DNA of 5,379 nt from Deltaproteobacteria bacterium. Lineage in GTDB: Bacteria > Desulfobacterota > DSM-4660 > Desulfatiglandales > Desulfatiglandaceae. Below, piece after piece: positions 1-5,379 of this stretch. The notes under the pieces were generated by a model that saw only the letters and a program-made list of their open reading frames with translations, ran no database searches and was not told the origin of the DNA. Made by a program: the position numbers and the translations under genes. The DNA is taken from the NCBI GenBank assembly GCA_029932035.1, contig JAOZQV010000097.1:5628-11006 (forward strand), read 5' to 3'. Positions within the stretch are counted from its first letter, which is position 1. Each line of letters starts with the position of its first letter.

Positions 1-1
1 C

Positions 2-880
2 GGCACCCTGGGAATTCTTATACCACCGAGTATTATGCTGGTTGTCATGGCCGATCAGGGCGCTGTATCTGTTGGAAAGCTCTTTGCGGGGGCCGTAGTC
101 CCAGGGCTGATTCTGTCGGGTCTCTATATCATGTACATTCTGATTCGATGCTATTTCAAGCCCCTGGACGGGCCTGCCATCACTAAGGAAGAAATGGCAG
201 CAGTAACTAAGAAAGAAATCGCCATTATGACGATCAAATCACTCGTTCCTCCCTCTATCCTGATCATAGGCGTCTTGGGATCCATTTTTATGGGCGTGGC
301 AACACCCACTGAAGCCGCCGGAGTTGGCGCCTTTCTGGCCTTTATCTTGACAGTAGCGTATGGAAAGTACACATGGAAAGGTCTTGTTACCGCGGTCGTC
401 AATACCGCAAGGACAACATCCATGGTGGTAGTTATCCTCGTGGCCGCAAGCTGTTTTTCAAGCGTATTCATGGGTTCAGGTGGCGGCGATGTGGTGCAGG
501 AATTTATCTTGGAGAGTGGATTTGGAAAATGGGGTATGTTTATCATCATGATGATTATCCTCTTCCTCCTCGGGATGTTCATCGACTGGATCGGCATTAT
601 CCTGATCTGCTTTCCCCTGTTTCTTCCCATCGCGGCAGATCTTGGATTTGACAAGATATGGTTTATTGTAATCATGGCCGTTATGCTCCAGGACTCCTTT
701 CTGACACCACCTTTCGGGTATGCTCTCTTTTATCTCAAGGGGGTGGCGCCCCCTGAGATTTCAACCTCGGATGTCTACTGGGGAGCGTTTCCCTTTTGGA
801 GGCTCATGGAGTTAGGTCTTATTATTTGTGTCGTATGGCCGGAGAGCATCACGTGGCTTCCCTCCCTGCTTATTGATTGA
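2..880 (+). CDS. TRAP transporter large permease, DctM family (5' truncated)
   Basis: This is the membrane subunit of a tripartite ATP-independent periplasmic transporter, which imports organic acids using an ion gradient together with a periplasmic binding protein and a small permease. The frame is open from base 2, so the first visible ATG (position 35) is internal; 292 residues remain, whereas family members are usually about 425-450. The fragment opens with the conserved GTLGILIPPS loop. It then shows hydrophobic segments at roughly residues 28-50, 84-120, 138-156, 178-210, 218-245 and 266-280. The second signature, GVATPTEAAGVGA (residues 98-110), and the late FLTPPFGYALFYLKGVAP stretch (233-250) are family hallmarks. 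The latter resembles the FcbT3/mannitol-chloroaromatic subgroup, which is my recollection of the family rather than a search result. Binding-protein and small-permease genes would be expected upstream, outside the window. The substrate cannot be told; the downstream acyl-CoA synthetase suggests a carboxylate. Confidence 0.93.
   Translation, partial: GTLGILIPPSIMLVVMADQGAVSVGKLFAGAVVPGLILSGLYIMYILIRCYFKPLDGPAITKEEMAAVTKKEIAIMTIKSLVPPSILIIGVLGSIFMGVATPTEAAGVGAFLAFILTVAYGKYTWKGLVTAVVNTARTTSMVVVILVAASCFSSVFMGSGGGDVVQEFILESGFGKWGMFIIMMIILFLLGMFIDWIGIILICFPLFLPIAADLGFDKIWFIVIMAVMLQDSFLTPPFGYALFYLKGVAPPEISTSDVYWGAFPFWRLMELGLIICVVWPESITWLPSLLID
732..759 (+). other. Strong stem-loop inside the TRAP permease coding region
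   Basis: The left arm (732-743) and right arm (749-759) pair over 11 base pairs, five of them G-C, with one bulged A at 738 and a five-base loop (744-748). It lies in the codons for the conserved LKGVAPPEI stretch, about 120 bp before the stop. No T-run follows, so it is not an intrinsic terminator. It may simply reflect codon choice at Gly and Pro residues, or it may affect mRNA stability or translation. Confidence 0.45.
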
Positions 881-916
881 TCCAAGGACATTTTTTTGCC
901 CCGCATTAAGATAAAT

Positions 917-931
917 TTGGTATAGCACCAA
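917..931 (+). promoter_or_regulatory. Dyad with extended -10-like core upstream of acyl-CoA synthetase
   Basis: TTGGT and ACCAA form a perfect 5-bp inverted repeat around ATAGC. The left half contains TGG-TATAGC, which looks like an extended -10 element (TGn-TATAAT). A poor -35 candidate, TTGCCC, sits at 896-901 with a long 19-bp spacer. A near copy of the dyad lies upstream of the small membrane protein gene (3156-3172). It could be a promoter for the synthetase alone, an operator, or both. The GGAG ribosome binding site (933-936) follows 2 bases later, so transcripts starting here would have a very short leader. Confidence 0.4.
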
Positions 932-944
932 TGGAGATTCCCCT

Positions 945-2582
945 ATGCTGAAACCCGGAAAGACCTACGACGAAGTGTACAACTCTTTTCGTTGGGAAAT
1001 TCCTGTGTTCTACAACATAGGCGTGGATATATGCGACAAGTGGGCGCATCAGCGATATCGGCTGGCTCTGATATATGAGGATGAAAATGGTCAGGTAGAG
1101 AAATATAGTTTCTGGGATCTCAAGAGATTTTCAAACGGTCTTGCCAACGGACTTAAGGCCAACGGTATAGGACCTGGAGATCGGGTTGGGATCATGTTGC
1201 CCCAGTCCCCTGAGGCAGGGATTGCCCACATTGCCACATACAAAATGGGGGCGGTTGTAATCCCCCTCTTTACCCTCTTTGGCACTGACGCCCTGGAGTA
1301 TCGCCTGTCAAACAGCGAAGCAAAGGGGATCGTCACTGATGAGGCAAATCTCCCGAAAATCTTGGAAATTTGGGAGAGACTCCCCCATCTTGAAACTGTT
1401 ATTCTGACAAGGGGCAAGGCCCCTGATCCTGTTTTGAACTTCTGGGAACTGATTGAAAAGGGATCATCTTCTTTTCAACCCCTTAAAACCAGGGTAGATG
1501 ACCCTGCCTTTATCAGCTACACTTCCGGAACCACAGGCCCGCCCAAGGGGGCCTATCATGCCCACCGTGTTCTCCTGGGGCATCTCCCGGGTATTCAGTT
1601 TCCGCACAACTTCTTTCCAAAGGAGGATGACCTTTTCTGGACCCCGGCAGACTGGGCATGGATGGGTGGCTTTATGGACGTGCTGCTGCCGAGCTGGCAC
1701 TACGGGATCCCGGTGGTGGCCCATCGTGCCAAGAAATTTGATCCTGAGGAGGCGTTTCATCTTTTAGCCAAGTATGGCATCCGAAATGCCTTTATGCCCC
1801 CGACAGCCCTGAAGATGATGCGCCAGGTCCAGGACCCCCGCAGTCGCCACGATTATTCCATGCGAACCATAGGGAGCGGTGGAGAATCGTTGGGCGAGGA
1901 GCTGTTGGCTTGGGGTAAGGAGATCATGGGACTGACCATCAATGAGTTTTACGGCCAGACCGAAGTCAATCTCGTGGTGGGAAGCTGTTCCGAGGTCATG
2001 GAAATTAGACCCGGGTCAATGGGAAAGGCCATCCCCGGTCACAAGGTTGATGTAGTGGATGGTTCAGGGGAGCCGCTCCCGCCGGGGACCGTTGGAGAAA
2101 TTGCCATCAAGCGGCCTGATCCGGTCATGTGCATTGAATACTGGAAAAATCCTGAGGCCACCCAAGAAACGTACGTCAATGACTGGTGGCTCACCGGAGA
2201 CCTCGCTAAAAAAGATGAGGATGGCTATTTCTGGTTTGTGGGAAGGAAGGACGATCTGATCACCAGCTCCGGTTACCGCATCGGGCCGGCTGAGATTGAA
2301 GACTGTCTGATGAAGCATCCGGCAGTGGGTATGGTAGCCGTGATCGGGAGCCCTGACAAGGTCCGTACAGAGGTTGTCAAGGCCTTCATCATACCGAAGG
2401 CCGGGATAAAACCCGGTCCGGAAGTAGAAGACGAAATAAAGAGGTTCGTAAAAGTCAGATTAGCCGCCCATGAATATCCCAGGGAGATCGAGTTCGTGAC
2501 CGAGCTGCCCATGACAAACACGGGGAAAATAATACGAAGGGAATTAAAGGCCTTAGAGATAAAGAGAAAATCAGGCGGTTAG
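945..2582 (+). CDS. AMP-forming acyl-CoA synthetase, medium-chain (MACS) type
   Basis: The enzyme activates a carboxylic acid to its CoA thioester through an acyl-adenylate, using ATP, in the cytoplasm. The 545-residue protein is complete and of normal length for the ANL superfamily. The phosphate-binding loop YTSGTTGPPKG is at residues 192-202, the adenine-site motif NEFYGQTE at 333-340, and the TGD motif at 417-419. The hinge region GRKDDLITSSGYRIGPAEIE spans 433-452, and the catalytic lysine of the C-terminal domain is K528 in TNTGKI. The stretch FWTPADWAWMGG (231-242) is typical of acetyl/medium-chain synthetases rather than long-chain ones. The ATG at 945 follows GGAG (933-936) by 8 bases. 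The gene starts 64 bp after the TRAP permease in the same direction, so the imported acid may be its substrate. Short- or medium-chain fatty acids, branched acids or aromatic acids are all possible; the acyl pocket cannot be read confidently by eye. Confidence 0.93.
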   Translation: MLKPGKTYDEVYNSFRWEIPVFYNIGVDICDKWAHQRYRLALIYEDENGQVEKYSFWDLKRFSNGLANGLKANGIGPGDRVGIMLPQSPEAGIAHIATYKMGAVVIPLFTLFGTDALEYRLSNSEAKGIVTDEANLPKILEIWERLPHLETVILTRGKAPDPVLNFWELIEKGSSSFQPLKTRVDDPAFISYTSGTTGPPKGAYHAHRVLLGHLPGIQFPHNFFPKEDDLFWTPADWAWMGGFMDVLLPSWHYGIPVVAHRAKKFDPEEAFHLLAKYGIRNAFMPPTALKMMRQVQDPRSRHDYSMRTIGSGGESLGEELLAWGKEIMGLTINEFYGQTEVNLVVGSCSEVMEIRPGSMGKAIPGHKVDVVDGSGEPLPPGTVGEIAIKRPDPVMCIEYWKNPEATQETYVNDWWLTGDLAKKDEDGYFWFVGRKDDLITSSGYRIGPAEIEDCLMKHPAVGMVAVIGSPDKVRTEVVKAFIIPKAGIKPGPEVEDEIKRFVKVRLAAHEYPREIEFVTELPMTNTGKIIRRELKALEIKRKSGG

Positions 2583-3079
2583 TCCCTTTCACTTTTAGGC
2601 AGACGAACAATCAGAACAGGTTTTCCGCATCGCCTCAAGACCCGCTTTGATGTACTTCCCATTAGCTTGTCGGCTAAAGGCCCGAGCCCACGGGCTCCCA
2701 TAACAACCAGATCACAGTCAGAGGCCTTGACCTGCTTCATGATCTCGTCAGAAGGGTGTCCTATCCTCACTGCGATTTCATCTGTAATAAAGGGGCACGA
2801 AGGCATATCAACACTTACCTCATCGCAGAAGCTTGTAACACGCTCTCTTGCCTTATCAATCACTTTGTGCTTATTGTCCTCCACCAGTTTCTTCCATTTT
2901 TCTTCCCCGAGAACATTCACCATCAGGCTGCCCCTGAACGAGGATGTATCCTCAATCACATGAAGGAAGGTTATTCCCGCCCCATATCGGTTTGCAAGAC
3001 TTGCTGCATACCCCAAAGCATGACGGGCATTCTCTGAAAGGTCTGTGGCGTAAAGGATTTTCTTGATCTCCGGAATCAT
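2579..3079 (-). CDS. Universal stress protein, UspA family
   Basis: This is a single-domain, 166-residue universal stress protein, slightly longer than the usual 140-150. These small cytoplasmic proteins dimerise, and many bind ATP; they accumulate under starvation or stress, and their exact role is often unknown. The beta-1 strand and adenine-contact aspartate appear in KKILYATDLSE (residues 6-16, D13). The ATP-binding signature G-2x-G-9x-G-S is intact near the C-terminus (G128, G131, G141, S142), followed by the final strand KPVLIVRL, so an ATP-binding member is expected. The start is supported by a full AGGAGGT ribosome binding site (plus-strand 3086-3092) 6 bases away. It is monocistronic here, driven by its own promoter, and its stop codon overlaps that of the convergent acyl-CoA synthetase gene. 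Confidence 0.95.
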   Translation of the reverse strand: MIPEIKKILYATDLSENARHALGYAASLANRYGAGITFLHVIEDTSSFRGSLMVNVLGEEKWKKLVEDNKHKVIDKARERVTSFCDEVSVDMPSCPFITDEIAVRIGHPSDEIMKQVKASDCDLVVMGARGLGPLADKLMGSTSKRVLRRCGKPVLIVRLPKSERD

Positions 3080-3119
3080 CTAAGTACCTCCTGCAAAGGG
3101 TTTGGCTGATAATTTTTTT

Positions 3120-3148
3120 AGTATAACCTCAAAAATGTTATGGATCAA
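3120..3148 (-). promoter_or_regulatory. Sigma70-like promoter for the universal stress gene
   Basis: Reading the minus strand, TTGATC (plus 3143-3148; 4 of 6 consensus) is separated by exactly 17 bp from TATACT (plus 3120-3125; 5 of 6 consensus). This would start transcription around 3113 and give a leader of about 35 bases containing the AGGAGGT site. It is the best-looking promoter in the window. Its -35 lies within about 20 bp of the dyad that faces the opposite way. Confidence 0.6.
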
Positions 3149-3155
3149 GGAAAAA

Positions 3156-3172
3156 TATGGTATAGTGCCATA
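3156..3172 (+). promoter_or_regulatory. Dyad with extended -10-like core upstream of the membrane protein-larA operon
   Basis: TATGG and CCATA form a 5-bp inverted repeat, with an additional T-G wobble inside, around a TATAGTG core. TGG-TATAGT (3158-3166) reads as an extended -10 element for rightward transcription. No convincing -35 is found; TTATGG at 3138-3143 with a 17-bp spacer is weak, which is compatible with an extended -10 promoter or an activator-dependent one. The core GGTATAG-pyrimidine-purine-CCA is shared with the dyad at 917-931. Confidence 0.42.
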
Positions 3173-3180
3173 AATCTAAT

Positions 3181-3185
3181 GGAGG
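3181..3185 (+). promoter_or_regulatory. Ribosome binding site that fixes the start of the small membrane protein
   Basis: GGAGG lies 8 bases before the ATG at 3194. The in-frame ATG at 3140 has no such site and would place the putative promoter core inside the gene, so 3194 is the preferred start. Confidence 0.75.
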
Positions 3186-3193
3186 AATCGATC

Positions 3194-3508
3194 ATGTCTG
3201 AAAGCACTCAAATTATTGTCGGTGTTATTCTCCTGATAGGGGTATACATGTTGACCCGACGTGTTCACGCCTGGCAGATGAGAAGGGCGTATACCACTGT
3301 TTTAAAGGACCTTGAGCAAAAGGAGGCCTTTGACCCTTCATCGGCCGTGAAACTTCCATATGCCAAAGTTGGCTTATTCAGGATGGGGACCCGGGATTAC
3401 AGACCAAAAGCGGTTCAGTATATGACTCAAACAGGTGTTGCCGTCATGACGGCTGATGGCAAGTACTATCTGAGAGAACGTAATGGAAGCTCGAAACTTG
3501 AAATTTAA
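3194..3508 (+). CDS. Small membrane-anchored protein of unknown function
   Basis: I do not recognise this 104-residue protein. After seven polar residues, a hydrophobic segment (about residues 7-20, IIVGVILLIGVYML) is followed at once by a basic cluster (TRR, then QMRR). This predicts a single N-terminal membrane anchor with the rest in the cytoplasm by the positive-inside rule. The remaining 80 or so residues are soluble-looking. They contain a charged helix-like part (about 36-46), then KLPYAKVGLFRMGTRDYRPK (53-72), and a beta-like end with TADGKYYLRER (86-96). There is no cysteine, metal-binding or catalytic motif that I can see. It is the first gene of a tight cluster, with larA starting 14 bp after its stop, so a link to the racemase-like enzyme or to a membrane partner is possible but unproven. 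The start follows the GGAGG site; an upstream ATG at 3140 would add 18 residues and is less likely. Confidence 0.75.
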   Translation: MSESTQIIVGVILLIGVYMLTRRVHAWQMRRAYTTVLKDLEQKEAFDPSSAVKLPYAKVGLFRMGTRDYRPKAVQYMTQTGVAVMTADGKYYLRERNGSSKLEI

Positions 3509-3522
3509 TATGGAGGGACCAC

Positions 3523-4788
3523 ATGGGCTATTTAGATGCAAAACTGTTGTATGGCGAAGAAACCGTTGATTTGAGAGTTCCCCGATCTGCAACCCTTTTG
3601 GAGATGAAACCGCTCAGGGGGCTCGACAACGCTGAAGAGGCCGTGTACGCTGCCCTCGCCAATCCAATTGAGAGCCCTCCCCTTTCCGAACTCGCCATGG
3701 GCAGGAAAAACGCCTGTGTGGTGATCTCTGATTTTACCCGTCCTGTTCCCAACAAGGTGATTCTCCCCCCGTTGCTAAAAATCCTGGAACAAAGCGGACT
3801 CAAAAGGGAAAACATCACCATCCTGATCGCAACGGGAATGCACAGACCCAATTTAGGAGAGGAACTGGAATATTTAGTTGGCCGTGAGATCATGGATAAC
3901 TATCATATCGTCAACCATTACTGTCGAAAGCCTGAAGAGTATCGAAAGATAGATGAGATAGAGGGGGCCCCCATTGAGATCAACAATTACTATCTCGACG
4001 CGGATCTGAAAATTTTGACCGGTTTGATTGAGCCTCATTTCTATGCGGGTTATTCAGGCGGACGTAAGGCCATACTCCCGGGGATCTCCAGCTTTGAGAC
4101 CATGAAGTTCATGCACTCCTACAAGATGATCGATCACCCAATGGTGACCAATTTCGCCCTTAAGGGGAATCCGTTTCATGAGTACGGCATTCGGGTAACG
4201 GAATTGGCAGGAGCGGACTTTATCCTGAATGTGGTCATTACCAAGGAACGGGATATTGCCGGCGTATTTGCCGGGCATTACGATCACGCCCATTTGGCCG
4301 GTTGCGCAATGGTCTATGAGCATTCTGCTGTAAAACTGGATCAGCGGTTTGACATGGTGGTCACCTCCGGCGGGGGCTACCCCCTCGACGCCACATTCTA
4401 CCAGATCAGCAAGGCCCTGATCTGTTCCATGGATATCATGAAAAAAGGGGCCCCCATCATTGTTGCCTGTGAGTGCAGGGAGGGTATCGGGAATCCCGAG
4501 TTTAGCGAGATCATACGTTCCGGATGCAATTATCAAGAATTTACTGAGAGATATTCCGATCCAAAGGACTTCGTCATTGACCAGTGGTGTGCCCAAAATA
4601 TCTACCAGGCCGCGGACCATGCCGGGCCCATATATGTTTACTCCTCCGGGCTTTCAGATGACGATGTAAAGAGCATGGGAATGATCAAGATCGACGACGT
4701 GCAGGAGACCGTCAATGATCTGATTAAAACCTATCCCAACACGATCGTCGTTCCTGAAGGGCCATACGTGGTTGGAATGGTTGAGTGA
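3523..4788 (+). CDS. larA: LarA-family nickel-pincer 2-hydroxyacid racemase/epimerase
   Basis: LarA enzymes interconvert the stereoisomers of lactate or other 2-hydroxyacids by hydride transfer to a nickel-pincer nucleotide covalently bound to a lysine. The 421-residue length matches Lactobacillus LarA (424). The residues known to matter there all have apparent counterparts: D70 and R73 in SDFTRP, H107 in ATGMHRP, H172 in EPHFYAGYSGG, K182 (cofactor lysine) in GRKAILPG, H198 (nickel ligand) in MHSY, Y293 and K297 in FYQISK, and W355 in DQWC. The GGGYPLD motif (283-289) is also present. The protein should therefore be catalytically competent if the cofactor is available. LarB, LarC and LarE, which make the cofactor, are not in this window. 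The family covers several substrates (lactate, malate, phenyllactate, longer hydroxyacids), so lactate is not assured. The ATG follows GGAGGG (3512-3517) by 5 bases. It sits 14 bp after the small membrane protein gene and 11 bp before a methyltransferase gene, implying co-transcription. Confidence 0.9.
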   Translation: MGYLDAKLLYGEETVDLRVPRSATLLEMKPLRGLDNAEEAVYAALANPIESPPLSELAMGRKNACVVISDFTRPVPNKVILPPLLKILEQSGLKRENITILIATGMHRPNLGEELEYLVGREIMDNYHIVNHYCRKPEEYRKIDEIEGAPIEINNYYLDADLKILTGLIEPHFYAGYSGGRKAILPGISSFETMKFMHSYKMIDHPMVTNFALKGNPFHEYGIRVTELAGADFILNVVITKERDIAGVFAGHYDHAHLAGCAMVYEHSAVKLDQRFDMVVTSGGGYPLDATFYQISKALICSMDIMKKGAPIIVACECREGIGNPEFSEIIRSGCNYQEFTERYSDPKDFVIDQWCAQNIYQAADHAGPIYVYSSGLSDDDVKSMGMIKIDDVQETVNDLIKTYPNTIVVPEGPYVVGMVE

Positions 4789-4792
4789 GGAG
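4787..4792 (+). promoter_or_regulatory. Ribosome binding site overlapping the larA stop codon
   Basis: GAGGAG begins inside the larA TGA stop (4786-4788) and lies 7 bases before the methyltransferase ATG at 4800. Ribosomes finishing larA are thus placed directly on the next start site, which suggests translational coupling. Confidence 0.65.
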
Positions 4793-4799
4793 AGACGCT

Positions 4800-5379
4800 A
4801 TGCTGATCATTGCAGAAAGGATAAATTCTTCTCGCAAGTATATTGCACAGGCCATTTCGTCAAGGAATAAGGCATTTGTCGAGAGCGAGGCCAAGGCCCA
4901 GACCGAGGCCGGCGCAGATTATATTGATGTCAATGCCGGGACATTTGTTGGGGAAGAGGCAGAACACCTCAAATGGGTTGTTGAGGTGGTGCAAGGAGTC
5001 ACAGACCTTCCCCTCTGCATTGACAGCCCTGATCCTGAAGTCATCAAGGGGACGCTCCCTCTCGTACATAAAATCCCCATGATCAATTCAATAACCCTGG
5101 AACCAACGCGTCTGGAAGGTATTTTGCCCCTGGTGGCCGAACATAAGGCCAAGGTCATAGGCCTGTGCCAGTCGGAAGATACCATGGCTGAGACAGCAGA
5201 TGAGAAGGTACGGTTGGCCCATGAACTGGTAAAACAAGTTACGGAAGCAGGTATCCCCCTTGATGACCTTTACATTGATCCTTTGGTATATCCTGTAGCC
5301 ACAAACCCCCAATCAGCCCTTGCCACCATGGAAGCAATTGAAAAGATCATGAAGGAATTCCCCGGTGTTCATACCACCT
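4800..5379 (+). CDS. Methyltetrahydrofolate:corrinoid methyltransferase, pterin-binding family (3' truncated)
   Basis: This enzyme family moves a methyl group between methyltetrahydrofolate and the cobalt of a corrinoid protein, in the cytoplasm. The frame is open from the ATG at 4800 to the window edge, giving 193 residues of an expected 260-300. It begins MLIIAERIN, very like the MLIIGERIN start of the acetogen AcsE protein. D75 in CIDSPD, N96 in MINS and D160 in DLYIDPL sit at the same positions as the pterin-binding residues D75, N96 and D160 of Moorella AcsE. A fourth, near residue 199, would be just beyond the edge. The IDVNAG motif (42-47) is typical of the pterin-binding TIM barrel. 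It could serve the Wood-Ljungdahl pathway (AcsE) or be an MtgA-like partner of a substrate demethylase; the genes to the right would decide. Absence of the AcsA/C/D genes on the left and pairing with larA argue mildly for the second. It follows larA by 11 bp. Confidence 0.88.
   Translation, partial: MLIIAERINSSRKYIAQAISSRNKAFVESEAKAQTEAGADYIDVNAGTFVGEEAEHLKWVVEVVQGVTDLPLCIDSPDPEVIKGTLPLVHKIPMINSITLEPTRLEGILPLVAEHKAKVIGLCQSEDTMAETADEKVRLAHELVKQVTEAGIPLDDLYIDPLVYPVATNPQSALATMEAIEKIMKEFPGVHTT

Noticed and set aside
151..675. Long open frame on the minus strand inside the TRAP permease gene (174 codons)
   Set aside because: It is a shadow of a conserved membrane protein gene; the translation is low in structure and rich in Ile, Met, Pro and Thr, as expected from reading hydrophobic codons backwards.
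881..900. Run of seven T after the TRAP permease stop as a possible terminator
   Set aside because: Only a three-base-pair hairpin (TCC/GGA) precedes it, far too weak for an intrinsic terminator.
2684..2697. GAGCCC/GGGCTC inverted repeat with a two-base centre
   Set aside because: It falls in the codons of the conserved Gly-rich ATP-binding loop of the universal stress protein, has too small a loop for a good hairpin, and has no T-run after it.
3140..3193. Earlier in-frame ATG for the small membrane protein
   Set aside because: No ribosome binding site precedes 3140, and the extension would cover the putative promoter dyad; the ATG at 3194 has GGAGG at good spacing.
3963..3972. Perfect ten-base G5C5 palindrome, with a similar GGGGCCCCC at 4447-4455
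   Set aside because: Both encode Gly-Ala-Pro-Ile within larA in the same frame, so codon choice explains them.
4054..4620. Long open frame on the minus strand inside larA (188 codons)
   Set aside because: It lies wholly antisense to a gene with clear family motifs, has no convincing ribosome binding site, and its translation shows no recognisable domain.
4843..5082. Plus-strand open frame with an Arg-Pro repeat (RPRPRPRP) at the start of the methyltransferase region
   Set aside because: It is the wrong frame of the methyltransferase gene; the repeat comes from GAGGCC-like codons for Glu-Ala in the true frame.

Overview
The window reads as a piece of the chromosome of an anaerobic, moderate-GC bacterium, most plausibly a Desulfobacterota-type (deltaproteobacterial) sulfate reducer or syntroph. 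This rests on the gene mix: a TRAP organic-acid permease, an acyl-CoA synthetase, a LarA-type nickel-pincer racemase and a methyltetrahydrofolate:corrinoid methyltransferase. The taxonomic guess is inference from gene content only; no marker gene is present.

Layout. Positions 2-880 (+) hold the C-terminal two thirds of a TRAP transporter large permease (DctM type, resembling the FcbT3 subgroup), cut by the left edge. After 64 bp comes a complete AMP-forming acyl-CoA synthetase of the medium-chain type (945-2582, +). It converges on a universal stress protein (2579-3079, -), and the two genes overlap by 4 bp at their stop codons. A 114-bp divergent intergenic region (3080-3193) carries a good sigma70-like promoter reading left into uspA. 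It also carries an extended -10-like dyad reading right into a three-gene cluster: a small membrane-anchored protein of unknown function (3194-3508), a LarA-family protein with all the catalytic residues I can check (3523-4788), and a methyltetrahydrofolate methyltransferase (from 4800, running off the right edge). Spacings in this cluster are 14 and 11 bp, so it is very likely one operon.

How the genes may work together. The left half fits uptake of a carboxylic acid by a TRAP system followed by activation to its CoA thioester. The right-hand operon pairs a 2-hydroxyacid racemase/epimerase-like enzyme with a one-carbon (methyl-THF/corrinoid) enzyme behind a small membrane protein. That pairing is the least ordinary thing in the window. 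LarA enzymes need a nickel-pincer nucleotide made by LarB, LarC and LarE, none of which is encoded here, so the cofactor genes must lie elsewhere or the enzyme's chemistry is untested.

No RNA genes, CRISPR arrays, insertion sequences or attachment sites were seen. No clear intrinsic terminator was found. No gene-free stretch exceeds 300 bases.
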